Source: Thermoleophilum album (lineage in GTDB: Bacteria; Actinomycetota; Thermoleophilia; Solirubrobacterales; Thermoleophilaceae). Taken from it: DNA of 64,000 nucleotides. Positions 8,529 through 16,711 of this stretch are shown here, one piece after another (position 1 is the stretch's first letter; each line of letters starts with the position of its first letter). The stretch spans positions 434,001 to 498,000 of the forward strand of contig NZ_FNWJ01000001.1 of assembly GCF_900108055.1 (NCBI RefSeq), given 5' to 3'. Both the position numbers and the translations under genes were made by a program. The notes beneath the pieces were generated by a model that saw only the letters and a list, made by a program, of their open reading frames with translations, was not told the origin of the DNA and made no database searches.

Positions 8529-8578
8529 CACGCCCGCGCAGCCTAGCCCTCGAGCGCCAGCTGGCGCCCCGCCACGGC

Positions 8579-9109
8579 TCAGTTGAGCGCGGGGTCCGAG
8601 GGCATCGTGGCGAGCAGGGCGTAGGGGCCGCCCTTGCGCCTCAGTACTACGCGCCAAAGGTCGCCGTCCAAGAACGGGTCCTCCGGGCTTGCGGCCTCGA
8701 CAATCCAAGCCTCTTGCTCGAGCTCACGCTCGAGCTGACCCGGCGCCCAGCCCGCGTAGCCGGCGTAGACCCGGATCCGCGCCAGGCTCGTGGGCGGCCG
8801 CTCCGGATCGAGCACCCCGAGCGTTCCCACCACGATCGAGCTCGCTTCCTCGGGATCGCCAAACTCGCCGAGGGCGATCACAGCCGTTGGCTGCACCGGG
8901 CCCCCGATGAACAGCTGTTCGTCGCCAAAGCCGAGCTCCGCAAGCGCCGGGACCGCATCCGCGACGCGGACATCGGAGGGTCGATTGAGGATCACGCCGA
9001 GCGCGCCCTCAGCGCCGTGCTCGACCACCAGCACCACCGACCGCCGGAAGTAGTCCTGCAGAACGGGGGCGGCGATCAGTAGCTTGCCCCTCAGCGACTG
9101 CCCGCCCAT
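8579..9109 (-). CDS. YqgE/AlgH family protein
   Basis: A 176-residue member of the UPF0301/AlgH family. Family hallmarks are LRGKLLIAAPVLQDYFRRSVVLVVEHGAEG (described by parts: LRGKLLIAAP then FRRSVV), GVILNRPS, LFIGGPVQP and a C-terminal YAGYAGWAPGQLE. The molecular function is unsettled; some homologs were described as transcriptional regulators. The ATG at 9109 (MGGQSLRGK) matches the family start; upstream in-frame sequence looks non-coding. Confidence 0.92.
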   Translation of the reverse strand: MGGQSLRGKLLIAAPVLQDYFRRSVVLVVEHGAEGALGVILNRPSDVRVADAVPALAELGFGDEQLFIGGPVQPTAVIALGEFGDPEEASSIVVGTLGVLDPERPPTSLARIRVYAGYAGWAPGQLERELEQEAWIVEAASPEDPFLDGDLWRVVLRRKGGPYALLATMPSDPALN

Positions 9110-9234
9110 ACCACGAGTGATAGCCGAGGCCGTGCGAGCAGCGCCGCTAAGTCCAGTGACCCTCGCGAAGCAGCTACCGTCCGTGCTCGAGCCGCCACGG
9201 GCCAAGGCTCCGGCAGCGTCCAGGCGACGTCGAG

Positions 9235-9498
9235 ATGGATCGTCGAACCGAGAGAGTGCGTGTGGAAACCGACCGCTTCCGAATCGTCGGGGAACTCAGT
9301 CTGCCGGAACAGGGTTACGGCAGCCGCCTATCGGACCATGTCAACCGGCGCGAGGTCGACTTCCTGGTGCTGCGCCACGCAAAGGTCACCGCGCTCGCGG
9401 GCGAAGCGACCGGCGACGAATGGACCACGCCGGTGGTTCTGGTCGGTCTGCGGCACGCCCGGCTGATCATCCCCGACCCGGATCGGACCGACCCCTGA
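9235..9498 (+). CDS. Small conserved protein, DUF6812-like
   Basis: An 87-residue acidic protein with a predicted beta-rich core: RVRVETDRFRIVGELSLPEQ, then SRLSDHVNRREVDFLVLRHA and VLVGLRHARLIIPD. This resembles small proteins recurrent in Thermoleophilia (DUF6812-type as I recall; not verified). No signal peptide or membrane helix. It stands alone between algH, on the opposite strand, and the tRNA-Ser gene. Function unknown. Confidence 0.7.
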   Translation: MDRRTERVRVETDRFRIVGELSLPEQGYGSRLSDHVNRREVDFLVLRHAKVTALAGEATGDEWTTPVVLVGLRHARLIIPDPDRTDP

Positions 9499-9556
9499 TC
9501 GCTTGGTCGGGCCGACCCCTAGTCACCGGCGTTCCCGCGGTGACCTGTCGCCTGAG

Positions 9557-9646
9557 CGGAGAGGGTGGGATTCGAACCCACGAGGCGGCTTGTGGCCGCC
9601 CACGCGATTTCCAGTCGCGCACCTTAAGCCACTCGGTCACCTCTCC
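9557..9646 (-). tRNA. tRNA-Ser (GGA)
   Basis: Class II tRNA of 90 nt with acceptor GGAGAGG/CCTCTCC, anticodon stem CGCGA/TCGCG around loop CTGGAAA (anticodon GGA, reading UCC/UCU), a long variable arm (GGGCGGCC...) and T arm GTGGG-TTCGAAT-CCCAC. Discriminator G, as expected for serine. First of four tRNA-Ser genes in the window. Confidence 0.97.
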
Positions 9647-9702
9647 GGACGGGCCCAAGCGTAGCCCGAGCAGCGCCCGCACCAGTCCTCGCTGACGGGG
9701 TC

Positions 9703-10485
9703 TTAGACGCCCTCGCTGAAGGCGCCCTCGGCGGCCGCGGCGCGCTCCGCCAGGCGCGCTCTTGCCCGCTCGACGAGCTCGCGAAGCAGCGGTGAGAACG
9801 GTCGCTCTTCCTCGGTGTGCCATTGCACGCCGCAGACGAAGTCGCGCTCCGGAACCTCGATCGCCTCCACGATCCCGTCGGGGAGCGAGCGCCCGACCGC
9901 GACCAACCCATCGCCGAGCTCGTCGACCGCCTGGTGGTGGTGCGAGTGGACGACGATGCGCTCGGCGCCGATCGTCCGCGCGACGAGCGAGCCGGCGACG
10001 AGCTCGACCTCGTGCGAGCCGTAGGTGCCGAGCTCGGGCAGGTGGCGCTCGTCGCCGACCACGTCCGGCACGTGCTGGATCAGCGTCCCTCCGAGGGCGA
10101 CGTTCAGCACCTGTACGCCGCGGCAGATCCCGAGCACCGGCAGGTCGGCCTCGACCGCGGCGTAGCAGAGCGCGAGCTCGAAGCGGTCGCGCTCGCCGTC
10201 ACCGGTGATCGTCGCCTGGTGTGGCCGGGCACCGTAGCTTGCCGGGTCGAGGTCGAGCCCGCCCGTCAGCACGAGGCCGTCGAGGTGCTCCAGGAGGTAC
10301 TCCGGCGCCAGCGCCGACTCGTCGTCGGGCGGCAGCAGGATCGGCATTCCGCCGGCGTCGCGCACCTGATCGATGTAGGTACGCGCAACAACGGCGGCCT
10401 CGGCCTGCCAGACGCTCCAGCGGGCGCGCTCGATCGCCCCCGTGATGCCGATGATCGGTCGTCTGCCGGCGGTATGGCGAGTCAT
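9703..10485 (-). CDS. Gamma-glutamyl-gamma-aminobutyrate hydrolase family protein (PuuD-like, peptidase C26)
   Basis: A 260-residue class I glutamine amidotransferase-like hydrolase. It opens RPIIGITGAIE, contains GGLDLDPASYG, the nucleophile elbow LGICRGVQVLN (catalytic Cys) and the C-terminal GVQWHTEEE (catalytic His and Glu). Relatives cleave gamma-glutamyl-GABA in the putrescine-degradation pathway, but other gamma-glutamyl amide substrates are possible because no other puu gene is nearby. ATG at 10485 chosen. Transcribed divergently from the small membrane-protein gene at 10509. Confidence 0.88.
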   Translation of the reverse strand: MTRHTAGRRPIIGITGAIERARWSVWQAEAAVVARTYIDQVRDAGGMPILLPPDDESALAPEYLLEHLDGLVLTGGLDLDPASYGARPHQATITGDGERDRFELALCYAAVEADLPVLGICRGVQVLNVALGGTLIQHVPDVVGDERHLPELGTYGSHEVELVAGSLVARTIGAERIVVHSHHHQAVDELGDGLVAVGRSLPDGIVEAIEVPERDFVCGVQWHTEEERPFSPLLRELVERARARLAERAAAAEGAFSEGV

Positions 10486-10508
10486 CGTCGCTAGATTGGC
10501 TGATTGGC

Positions 10509-10730
10509 GTGGTAGTCGGGTCGCTGATCGTAATCGGCCACTTCGGCCATTGGTACATCTCGCTTCCCGTGTACCTCGGCCCGGCACTCGCCATCGTGCT
10601 CTGGCTGTGGCTCGGTGACCGACGGGAACGCTCGCGTGCCGCCAGCGCTGCGCCTGTAAACGACGACAGTGCGAGCGACGAGCTAGCACGAGCGAGCGGG
10701 CCCGGCGCCCCGCCCGAGCCCGGACGCTGA
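10509..10730 (+). CDS. Small single-pass membrane protein upstream of ctaG
   Basis: A 73-residue protein with one hydrophobic stretch (about residues 17-35, LPVYLGPALAIVLWLWLG) followed by a charged, disordered tail. It starts with GTG at 10509 and ends 6 bp before the CtaG gene on the same strand. Its role is not recognisable; co-transcription with ctaG suggests an oxidase-assembly or respiratory context. Confidence 0.55.
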   Translation: MVVGSLIVIGHFGHWYISLPVYLGPALAIVLWLWLGDRRERSRAASAAPVNDDSASDELARASGPGAPPEPGR

Positions 10731-10736
10731 GCGACG

Positions 10737-11564
10737 ATGCCAGAGCCGGGGGGCGTCGTCGTCGTAGCCTCGACGGTGGCGCTTTTTGTCATCGGCTACC
10801 GGCGCGCACGGGCGCGCGGGCTCGCTCCCGGTGTCGCCCGAGCGCTCGTTGCCGGACCTGCGGTCGGGGCATTAGCGCTGGCGCTGCTCTCGCCCCTCGA
10901 CAGCCTCGCCCACCGATCGATCGCCGCACATATGGCACAGCACGTGCTGCTTGCCGACATCGCAGTGCCGCTGTTGCTGATCGCCTTCCGAGCCCCGATC
11001 GGCGCCCTCGCCGCACCACCGACGCTCGTTGCCGGCTTCGGTCGTGCACGGCGACTGCGTCGCGCAATGGCTTGGCTGGTGCGCCCGACGCACGCTGTCC
11101 CGATCTACGCGCTGGTCTTGCTCGGCTGGCATCTCGGACCGGCCTTCGAGGCGGCGCTTCACTGGCCGCTCTTACACGCGCTACAGCATCAGTCGTTCGT
11201 GGTTGCGAGCGTTTTGGTCTGGTGGCCGATCATCGAGCCTGTCCGTCGACGGCCGCGCCACGCGCTTTGGAAACTGCCGTATCTCTTCGCCGCTCGCTTC
11301 GCCGGCATGGCGTTGGCGATGGGCATCGCGGCGATGCGCAGCCCGCTCTACTCCGGCGCCTATGGGCTTGGTGAGCGGTGGCCCGGTCTCGACCCGCTCA
11401 GCGATCAACGGCTCGGTGCGGCGCTCATGTTTTCGACTGACGTAGTCGTGCTGGGGGTCGGCCTGACGCTCCTCTTTTTCGCGGCGGCGCGGGCGGACCA
11501 GGGGGGCGGCGAGACGCCGCGGATGGCGCGGCCCTCCAGTCGTGAGCTCGGACGCGCCCTGTAG
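10737..11564 (+). CDS. ctaG: CtaG-type cytochrome c oxidase assembly factor
   Basis: A 275-residue polytopic membrane protein of the caa3-type CtaG family, with about seven hydrophobic segments. Characteristic features are SPLDSLAHRSIAAHMAQHVLL (split as LDSLAHRSI and AHMAQHVLL), LHALQHQSFVVASVLVWWPI and DQRLGAALM. The conserved His residues in helices are compatible with copper or haem-related maturation of terminal oxidase. The DsbA-like and VKOR genes follow, suggesting an envelope redox operon. Confidence 0.85.
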   Translation: MPEPGGVVVVASTVALFVIGYRRARARGLAPGVARALVAGPAVGALALALLSPLDSLAHRSIAAHMAQHVLLADIAVPLLLIAFRAPIGALAAPPTLVAGFGRARRLRRAMAWLVRPTHAVPIYALVLLGWHLGPAFEAALHWPLLHALQHQSFVVASVLVWWPIIEPVRRRPRHALWKLPYLFAARFAGMALAMGIAAMRSPLYSGAYGLGERWPGLDPLSDQRLGAALMFSTDVVVLGVGLTLLFFAAARADQGGGETPRMARPSSRELGRAL

Positions 11565-11592
11565 TTTCTTCGCCCTTGTCCCGGAAGGTCTC

Positions 11593-12297
11593 GTGAATTC
11601 GTCCCGCAAAACTCGGTTCGTAGCGGTCGTTGCGGCTGCGGCGGTCCTGGCCGGGGTCGCGATCGCGGCGAGCTTGCTTGGTAGCGAGCGCAGCTCGCCC
11701 TCGGGGTCTGGCGTCACCGGCGCCCGCGAGGTGCGCTCACTTTTGCAGGGAATCCTGCAGTCAGGTTACGCGCTCGGTGATCCACGCGCGCCCGCGACAG
11801 TCGTCGAGTTCGTGGACCTCCAATGCCCCTTTTGCGCACGCCTCGCCAGCGAAGCACTGCCCGACCTGATCCGCCGCGAGGTGCGCAGCGGTCGGCTGCG
11901 CCTCGAGCTGCGCGTACTTGCGTTCATCGGTCCCGACTCCGAGCGGGCCGCGCGCTTCGCCGCGGGCGCTGCGCGCCAGTACAAGGTCTGGCAGTTCACC
12001 GAGCTCTTTTTCCGCAATCAGGGACGCGAGAACTCGGGCTACGTGACCGATAACTTCCTGCGGCGGATCGGCGCCGCCATCCCCGGCTTCGACGTCGATC
12101 GGGCGCTGGCGTTCGCCCAGCGTCCAGAGGCAGAAGACGACCTCGAGCGCGCGCGACTGGCGGCCGGGCGATTGCGCGTGAGCTCAACGCCGACGCTGTT
12201 CTTGGTGCCGCGCGGGGGTCAGCCGCGCAAGCTCGAGTTGTCGGATCTCACGGCATCCGCGCTGAGGGAGGCTATCCGCGCTGCAGCCGTCCGCTAG
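11593..12297 (+). CDS. DsbA family thiol-disulfide oxidoreductase, membrane anchored
   Basis: A 234-residue protein with an N-terminal membrane anchor (residues 8-30) and a thioredoxin/DsbA domain. The active site is CPFC at residues 78-81 in FVDLQCPFC, and the cis-proline loop is SSTPTLFL. It probably oxidises cysteines in exported proteins. GTG at 11593 has GGAAGG 6 nt upstream and gives a clean signal anchor; a GTG at 11542 overlapping ctaG is less likely. The VKOR gene 10 bp downstream would re-oxidise it. Confidence 0.88.
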   Translation: MNSSRKTRFVAVVAAAAVLAGVAIAASLLGSERSSPSGSGVTGAREVRSLLQGILQSGYALGDPRAPATVVEFVDLQCPFCARLASEALPDLIRREVRSGRLRLELRVLAFIGPDSERAARFAAGAARQYKVWQFTELFFRNQGRENSGYVTDNFLRRIGAAIPGFDVDRALAFAQRPEAEDDLERARLAAGRLRVSSTPTLFLVPRGGQPRKLELSDLTASALREAIRAAAVR

Positions 12298-12307
12298 GGC
12301 TGCGGCG

Positions 12308-12766
12308 ATGGCCGGCCCGTTTGCGAGTAACAACCGCGATCGGCAACTGCGGGCCGCAGCGATCTTGCTCGCCCTGCTGGGGGCGGGGATCGCCGGCTAC
12401 CTCACTTACGTCCATTACGCCGGTACCGCGCCCGTGTGTGTCGCCGGCGGGGGCGCTTGCGAGCGTGTTCAGACGTCTCGCTACGCGGAATTGGCGGGGG
12501 TGCCGGTGGCCCTGCTCGGCCTTGTCGCCTACCTGATGATCTTGGTGACCACGATCGCCCGCCACCCGTTGGCGGTTTCGATCGCAGCGATGGTGGCGGC
12601 CGCGGGCTTTGCCTTCAGCGTCTACCTAACGTTCATCGAGCTCTTCGTGATCCGCGCGATCTGTCAGTGGTGTGTGGCGAGCGCCCTCACGATGACAGCG
12701 CTCGCGGTCGTCACGGCGTGTCGCGTGATCGTCGGCGGCGAGGTGTTGGTCGAAGAGGAGCGCTGA
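12308..12766 (+). CDS. Vitamin K epoxide reductase (VKOR) family protein
   Basis: A 152-residue membrane protein with four predicted helices. It carries the VKOR loop cysteines C44 and C51 (VCVAGGGACERV), S57 of the conserved Ser, and the quinone-side redox motif CQWC at 119-122. Bacterial VKOR passes electrons from DsbA-type proteins to quinone, replacing DsbB. The adjacent DsbA-like gene makes this pairing very likely. No fused thioredoxin domain is present. Confidence 0.92.
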   Translation: MAGPFASNNRDRQLRAAAILLALLGAGIAGYLTYVHYAGTAPVCVAGGGACERVQTSRYAELAGVPVALLGLVAYLMILVTTIARHPLAVSIAAMVAAAGFAFSVYLTFIELFVIRAICQWCVASALTMTALAVVTACRVIVGGEVLVEEER

Positions 12767-13496
12767 AACGGGCGGGCACCCGGGGCGACAGGTGCCCGCG
12801 CTGAGCGCGGCTCGGGCGCACCGCCGAGAAGCGAGCGATCGCGACGATCGAAGCCGCAGAGCCGACGACCAATGTCGCTGCAGCGATCGCCGCGACGCGC
12901 CAGAACGACTCCGGGAACAGCCGTATCAGCGTGGAATCGCTGGCGAAGCGCCAGTTCCCTTGAGGGAACAGGAGCGCGTGAAAAGCTTCGAATAGGGGAC
13001 CGAAGGCGAGGACCGCAAGCAGCGCGAGCGAAGCGGCGAAGACCAACGCGCCTGTTGCGCCTAGGCGAACGCAGCGCAGGAGTGCCGTGCGGTCACCGCG
13101 CAGCGTGTAAGCGCCGACGACAGCAGCCATCGCGGCGGCGGCGAGGGTCGCCCAGGCGGCTCGCAGCACCGTGCGCACGTCGCGCAAGTGCGCCCGTTCG
13201 TCCTCGCTCAACGCGAGTCCCGCGCTCGCGCGCGGATCGAGGGTGAAGTCGCCACCGTCGTAGAGATCACCGACGATCGCCGCGCTTGCGCGCTCGACCG
13301 CGAACTCGGGTACGCCGAGCGGATCCACGCCGACCAGATCTTGGAGAGCCGCGACCGACGCGGGGGCCACGAGCAGGAGCGGACCGGCCAACACGAGAGC
13401 GACACCAACGCCGCCCGAAAGCGCGAGCTGCGCCCCCCGCCGGCGACCGGCGGTTCCCGTTGCGTGTTCGCAGCGCCTGACCCCCACCCCCGACAA
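12711..13496 (-). CDS. DUF1461 (TIGR01906) integral membrane protein
   Basis: About 261 residues with four to five membrane segments. The family signature is clear: an extracytoplasmic helix with ERAHLRDVRTV, then FEAFHALLFPQGNWRFASDS and LIRLFPESFW. Function unknown. The start is uncertain: TTG at 13496 is the longest reasonable choice. The C-terminal basic tail runs 56 bp antisense into the VKOR gene. Confidence 0.85.
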   Translation of the reverse strand: MSGVGVRRCEHATGTAGRRRGAQLALSGGVGVALVLAGPLLLVAPASVAALQDLVGVDPLGVPEFAVERASAAIVGDLYDGGDFTLDPRASAGLALSEDERAHLRDVRTVLRAAWATLAAAAMAAVVGAYTLRGDRTALLRCVRLGATGALVFAASLALLAVLAFGPLFEAFHALLFPQGNWRFASDSTLIRLFPESFWRVAAIAAATLVVGSAASIVAIARFSAVRPSRAQRGHLSPRVPARFSAPLRPTPRRRRSRDTP

Positions 13497-13591
13497 GTCT
13501 GACCGACCGCGCTCCGGCGGTGCGCTGGCAGACGGATCTCCGCACCCCGCCCCCGAGCAAGCGGTGATCGTGGTCAGAGCCCGGAGCGCGA

Positions 13592-14959
13592 TCAGACCGG
13601 CTCACCCACCGTCGCCGGCGGGATGTAGTGGTTGCCGCGGAACAGCTCGCCGGGGTCGTAGGCCGCCTTCACCATGCGCAGACGGGCCCAGGTCTCGGGA
13701 TCGAAGAACGCGCTTGCGTCGGCCGGCCGGGTGACGAAGTTCCCGTACTCGCCGCACACGTGCCGTGCGACGGCCCGGTCGACCGCGCGCAGGTAGCGGT
13801 CCGCGGTCGCCGCCGACTCGGCGTCGGACGGCACGCCCAGGGCCAACAGGCAGTAGTTGCCAGGCAGCGTGGCGCGCGCACCGGCGTGCGGCGCTAGCCG
13901 CGCCATCGCCTCGCCCATCTGCCGCAGCTGGACCAAGGCCAGCGGCGATCCCGAGTCCGGGCCGACGGCCGCGAGCAGCTCCGCGATGGGGACCTCGTTG
14001 AGCAGCGCGGAGGTCAGGGCGAGTGGCAGCGGCATCGGCGGGTCCATCGCCAGGTCGCCCAGCGCCGCCGGTGGAACTAGCGCGAAGGTGTCGATCACTG
14101 GCCCGAGCTGCCGGACGGCGCCCAGCAGCTCCCGGCCGTCTTGCTCATCGCCCAGGTAGGCGCCCAGCACGACGGCGAAGGAGCCGCCGCGAACGGGTTC
14201 GGGCACGAACGGGAGGTCGGGGAACTGGAACAGCGAGCACCAGGTCATCAGCTCCTCGGGCGCCGATGGCGCCAGCTCAGTCCAGGCGCGCAGCACCTCC
14301 TCCGCCCGCTCGAACGGGAAGAACAGCGCGCCCGCGTACAGCTCCTCCACGGGGTAGGCGCGGAACTCGATAGCTGTGACGACCCCGTAGTTGCCGTTCC
14401 CGCCCCGCAACGCCCAGAACAGGTCCGGCTCGTCTGCGGCGTCGACGCGTCGCAGTGCCCCGTCGGCGGTGACGACCTCGATAGCGGTGACGCTCGAGGC
14501 CTGAAGACCGTACTTGCGGCTGAGCCACCCCATGCCGCCGCCGAGCGAGTAGCCGGCCACGCCGACCTCGGGCGACGACCCATGCAGAACAGCGAGCCCG
14601 TGCTCGGAGAGGACAGGGGTGACGCGCCCCCACTTGACGCCGGCACCGGTGCGCACGCGCTGGCCGCCCGGGTCGATCGCGAGCTCCTGCAGACGGCGGA
14701 CGTCCACGAGCATCGTGTCGTCGAGCGCCGCGCCGAAGGCCTCCGCGTTGTGGCCGGTCGCCTGGGGCGCCACTCGCAGCCCGCGCTCGCGTGCATACTC
14801 GATCGCCACGGCAACCTCTGCGGCGTTGCGCGGCAGGGCGATCCCCGCCGGCCGCAGATCGAACGCGAGGTTGAAGACCTGGCGCGTGGCGTCCCAGTCC
14901 GGGTCCGACGGACCGACGATCTTGACGGCTGTGGTGCTGGGTGTGCTGATGATCGACAT
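13592..14959 (-). CDS. FAD-binding oxidoreductase, BBE-like
   Basis: A 455-residue flavoprotein of the PCMH-type FAD-binding / berberine-bridge-enzyme group. It has PRNAAEVAVAIEYARERGL, the His of QATGHNAEAFG (the residue usually joined covalently to FAD), GVAGYSLGGGMGWLSRKYG, LRGGNGNYGVVTAIEF and the C-terminal BBE motif MVKAAYDPGELFRGNHYIPP. The usual second Cys attachment site is replaced by Val/Ala, so a single His link is expected. Substrate unknown. Its ATG at 14959 is 121 bp from a divergent, now disrupted, LuxR-type regulator gene. Confidence 0.9.
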   Translation of the reverse strand: MSIISTPSTTAVKIVGPSDPDWDATRQVFNLAFDLRPAGIALPRNAAEVAVAIEYARERGLRVAPQATGHNAEAFGAALDDTMLVDVRRLQELAIDPGGQRVRTGAGVKWGRVTPVLSEHGLAVLHGSSPEVGVAGYSLGGGMGWLSRKYGLQASSVTAIEVVTADGALRRVDAADEPDLFWALRGGNGNYGVVTAIEFRAYPVEELYAGALFFPFERAEEVLRAWTELAPSAPEELMTWCSLFQFPDLPFVPEPVRGGSFAVVLGAYLGDEQDGRELLGAVRQLGPVIDTFALVPPAALGDLAMDPPMPLPLALTSALLNEVPIAELLAAVGPDSGSPLALVQLRQMGEAMARLAPHAGARATLPGNYCLLALGVPSDAESAATADRYLRAVDRAVARHVCGEYGNFVTRPADASAFFDPETWARLRMVKAAYDPGELFRGNHYIPPATVGEPV

Positions 14960-15080
14960 GACAGCGATCCTCGCCCGCCACAACCGTTCCGAACATCCCG
15001 CGAGTTGAGGATCCTTGCCGCGTTCGACCCCCTCATCTGCGGGGGTGACAACCCGCGTGCGCGGGTGTCGCTTCGCTGGC

Positions 15081-15804
15081 ATGATGCTCGCGTCGCCGGA
15101 GCGCGCGCTCGAGGGGATCGAGCGCCTGGTCGACGGCGGCCTCACCGCCCAGGATCTGCTCGAGCAGGCGGCGGAGCGAATCGCGCGCGTCGTGCCGGCC
15201 GACGGGCAGTTCTTCGCGGCGACCGACCCGTCGACCACGCTGCCCATGGGGCCGGGGCTGCTGCGGAACCTACCCGTCGAGCTCTGCCGGGTCCACTGGA
15301 ACTACGAGTTCCTCGTCCCCGACTACTTGAAGTTCGGCGATATCGCTTGGAGCACGCGACCAGTGGCGGACCTGCACGACGCGACCGGCGGACGCCCCGA
15401 GCGCTCGGCGCGGTGGCGGGAGGTCAGCCTCTATACGGGCTTTCGCGCGGAGGTGCGCATGGTCTTCGCCGTAGACGGCGCCGTGTGGGGAGTCGGCCAG
15501 CTCGACCGGCTGAGCCAGCCGCGCTTCTCCGACGAGGAGAAGGCTTGGCTCGAGCGCGTCGCGCCGGTGCTCGCGCGCGGCCTACGGGCTGACGCGCCGC
15601 GAAGTCGACGTCGCCCGGCGCATCGCCCGCGGGATGACCACCTCGAAAATCGCCAGCGACTTGCATCTGTCCCCGCACACCGTGCGCGACCACGTGAAGA
15701 CGATCTTCGCGAAGATGGGCGTCGGCAGCCGTGGCGAGCTCGTCGCCAAGGTGTTCGCCGACAACTACGCCGAGCCCGACCGACGGTACCGGCCTGGGGA
15801 CTGA
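15081..15804 (+). pseudogene. GAF-like / LuxR-type transcriptional regulator, internally deleted and frameshifted
   Basis: The N-terminal part in one frame (from ATG 15081: MMLASPERALEGIERLVDG to EEKAWLERVAPVLARG) is the sensor region of a large actinobacterial LuxR family. At about 15575-15580 the frame breaks. The next frame (15580-15804) reads AAYGLTRREVDVARRIARG, SDLHLSPHTVRDHVKTIFAK and ends at TGA 15804: a complete LuxR helix-turn-helix. Family members normally have a long linker domain between the two parts, so roughly a hundred or more residues appear deleted as well. The first frame otherwise continues to 16124 with junk-like sequence. It is divergent from the flavoprotein gene it probably once controlled. 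Confidence 0.75.
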
Positions 15805-15990
15805 GGACCGTCTTTGCGAAGCGCTCGGGCGTGCGCCTCGCCGAATACCTCCCCGCGCATCCCGTTCCAGCACGTCATCTCGCCGCGCGCGCAAAACCGC
15901 GGCGAACGCCAGCGCAAGCTTGGGCTCGTCGGACTTCCGACGCGCGGCGCCGCGCGGTGGGCTTGCTGACGCCGCGCTTCAGTTTGGAGG
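15805..15990. other. Intergenic remnant, no recognisable gene
   Basis: Between the LuxR remnant and tRNA-Ser(CGA). Frames are open because of GC content, but none gives a recognisable protein. I see no RNA or repeat here. Confidence 0.5.
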
Positions 15991-16079
15991 CGGAGGGGGA
16001 GGGATTCGAACCCTCGAGGGACCTATCGGCCCCTAACGGTTTTCGAGACCGCCCCGTTCAGCCACTCCGGCACCCCTCC
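15991..16079 (-). tRNA. tRNA-Ser (CGA)
   Basis: Class II tRNA of 89 nt: acceptor GGAGGGG/CCCCTCC, anticodon stem GCGGT/ACCGT around loop CTCGAAA (anticodon CGA, reading UCG), long variable arm, T arm GAGGG-TTCGAAT-CCCTC, discriminator G. Confidence 0.96.
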
Positions 16080-16120
16080 GGGAGTGAGCACGCCGGCGGG
16101 CGTGCGGGCGCCGGCGAAGG

Positions 16121-16585
16121 CTAGCGCCGCGCACGGAAAAAGGCGCGCAGCAGCTCGCCACACTCGTCGGCCAAGAGGCCACCCGCAACCTCTGGCCGGT
16201 GGTTGAGACGGCGCTCGCCAGTCACATCGAGCACGCTGCCACAAGCGCCTGCTTTGGGATCGGGGGCGCCGTAAACGACACGCGGCACCCGCGCCAGCAC
16301 GATCGCACCGGCGCACATCGCGCACGGCTCGAGCGTGACGTACAGCACGGTCTCCAGCAGTCGCCAGGAGCGCAGCTTCCGAGCCGCTTCTCGCAGCGCC
16401 AGGATCTCCGCATGCGCGGTCGGATCTTGGCGCAGTTCGCGCTCGTTTCGGCCCGCTCCGATCACCTCTCCCCGGTGCACGATCACACAACCAATCGGCA
16501 CGTCGTCGTGAGCCGGCGCGCGCTCCGCCTCGCGGAGCGCGAGCCGCATGAAGTACTCGTCGCGGGGAAAGAAGCGATCGCTCAA
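16121..16585 (-). CDS. tadA: tRNA-adenosine deaminase TadA
   Basis: A 154-residue cytidine-deaminase-fold enzyme that converts A34 to inosine in tRNA-Arg(ACG). Zinc and catalytic motifs: TAHAEI (His ligand and proton-shuttle Glu) and PCAMCAGAI (two Cys ligands). The N-terminus DEYFMRLALREAERA and DVPIGCVIV fit TadA rather than other deaminases. Its substrate tRNA-Arg(ACG) is encoded at 20846-20918. ATG at 16585. Confidence 0.93.
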   Translation of the reverse strand: MSDRFFPRDEYFMRLALREAERAPAHDDVPIGCVIVHRGEVIGAGRNERELRQDPTAHAEILALREAARKLRSWRLLETVLYVTLEPCAMCAGAIVLARVPRVVYGAPDPKAGACGSVLDVTGERRLNHRPEVAGGLLADECGELLRAFFRARR

Positions 16586-16711
16586 CTTCGTTTACCGGAC
16601 TCCGCGCCGGCGCCGCAAAGCGCGCCGGCGATGCTCGGAACTACAGCAACCAGCCGACCGCCACAACCACCGCCGGTGAGCGGTGTTTCTCTCTGTGCCG
16701 AACAAGCCAGG

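Noticed and set aside
8529-8578. Fluoride riboswitch upstream of crcB
   Set aside because: The spacer before crcB is about 50 nt and does not show the conserved crcB-motif segments; no pseudoknot could be drawn.
15424-15894. Minus-strand frame across the LuxR remnant
   Set aside because: No similarity recognised, while both plus-strand segments match known domains.
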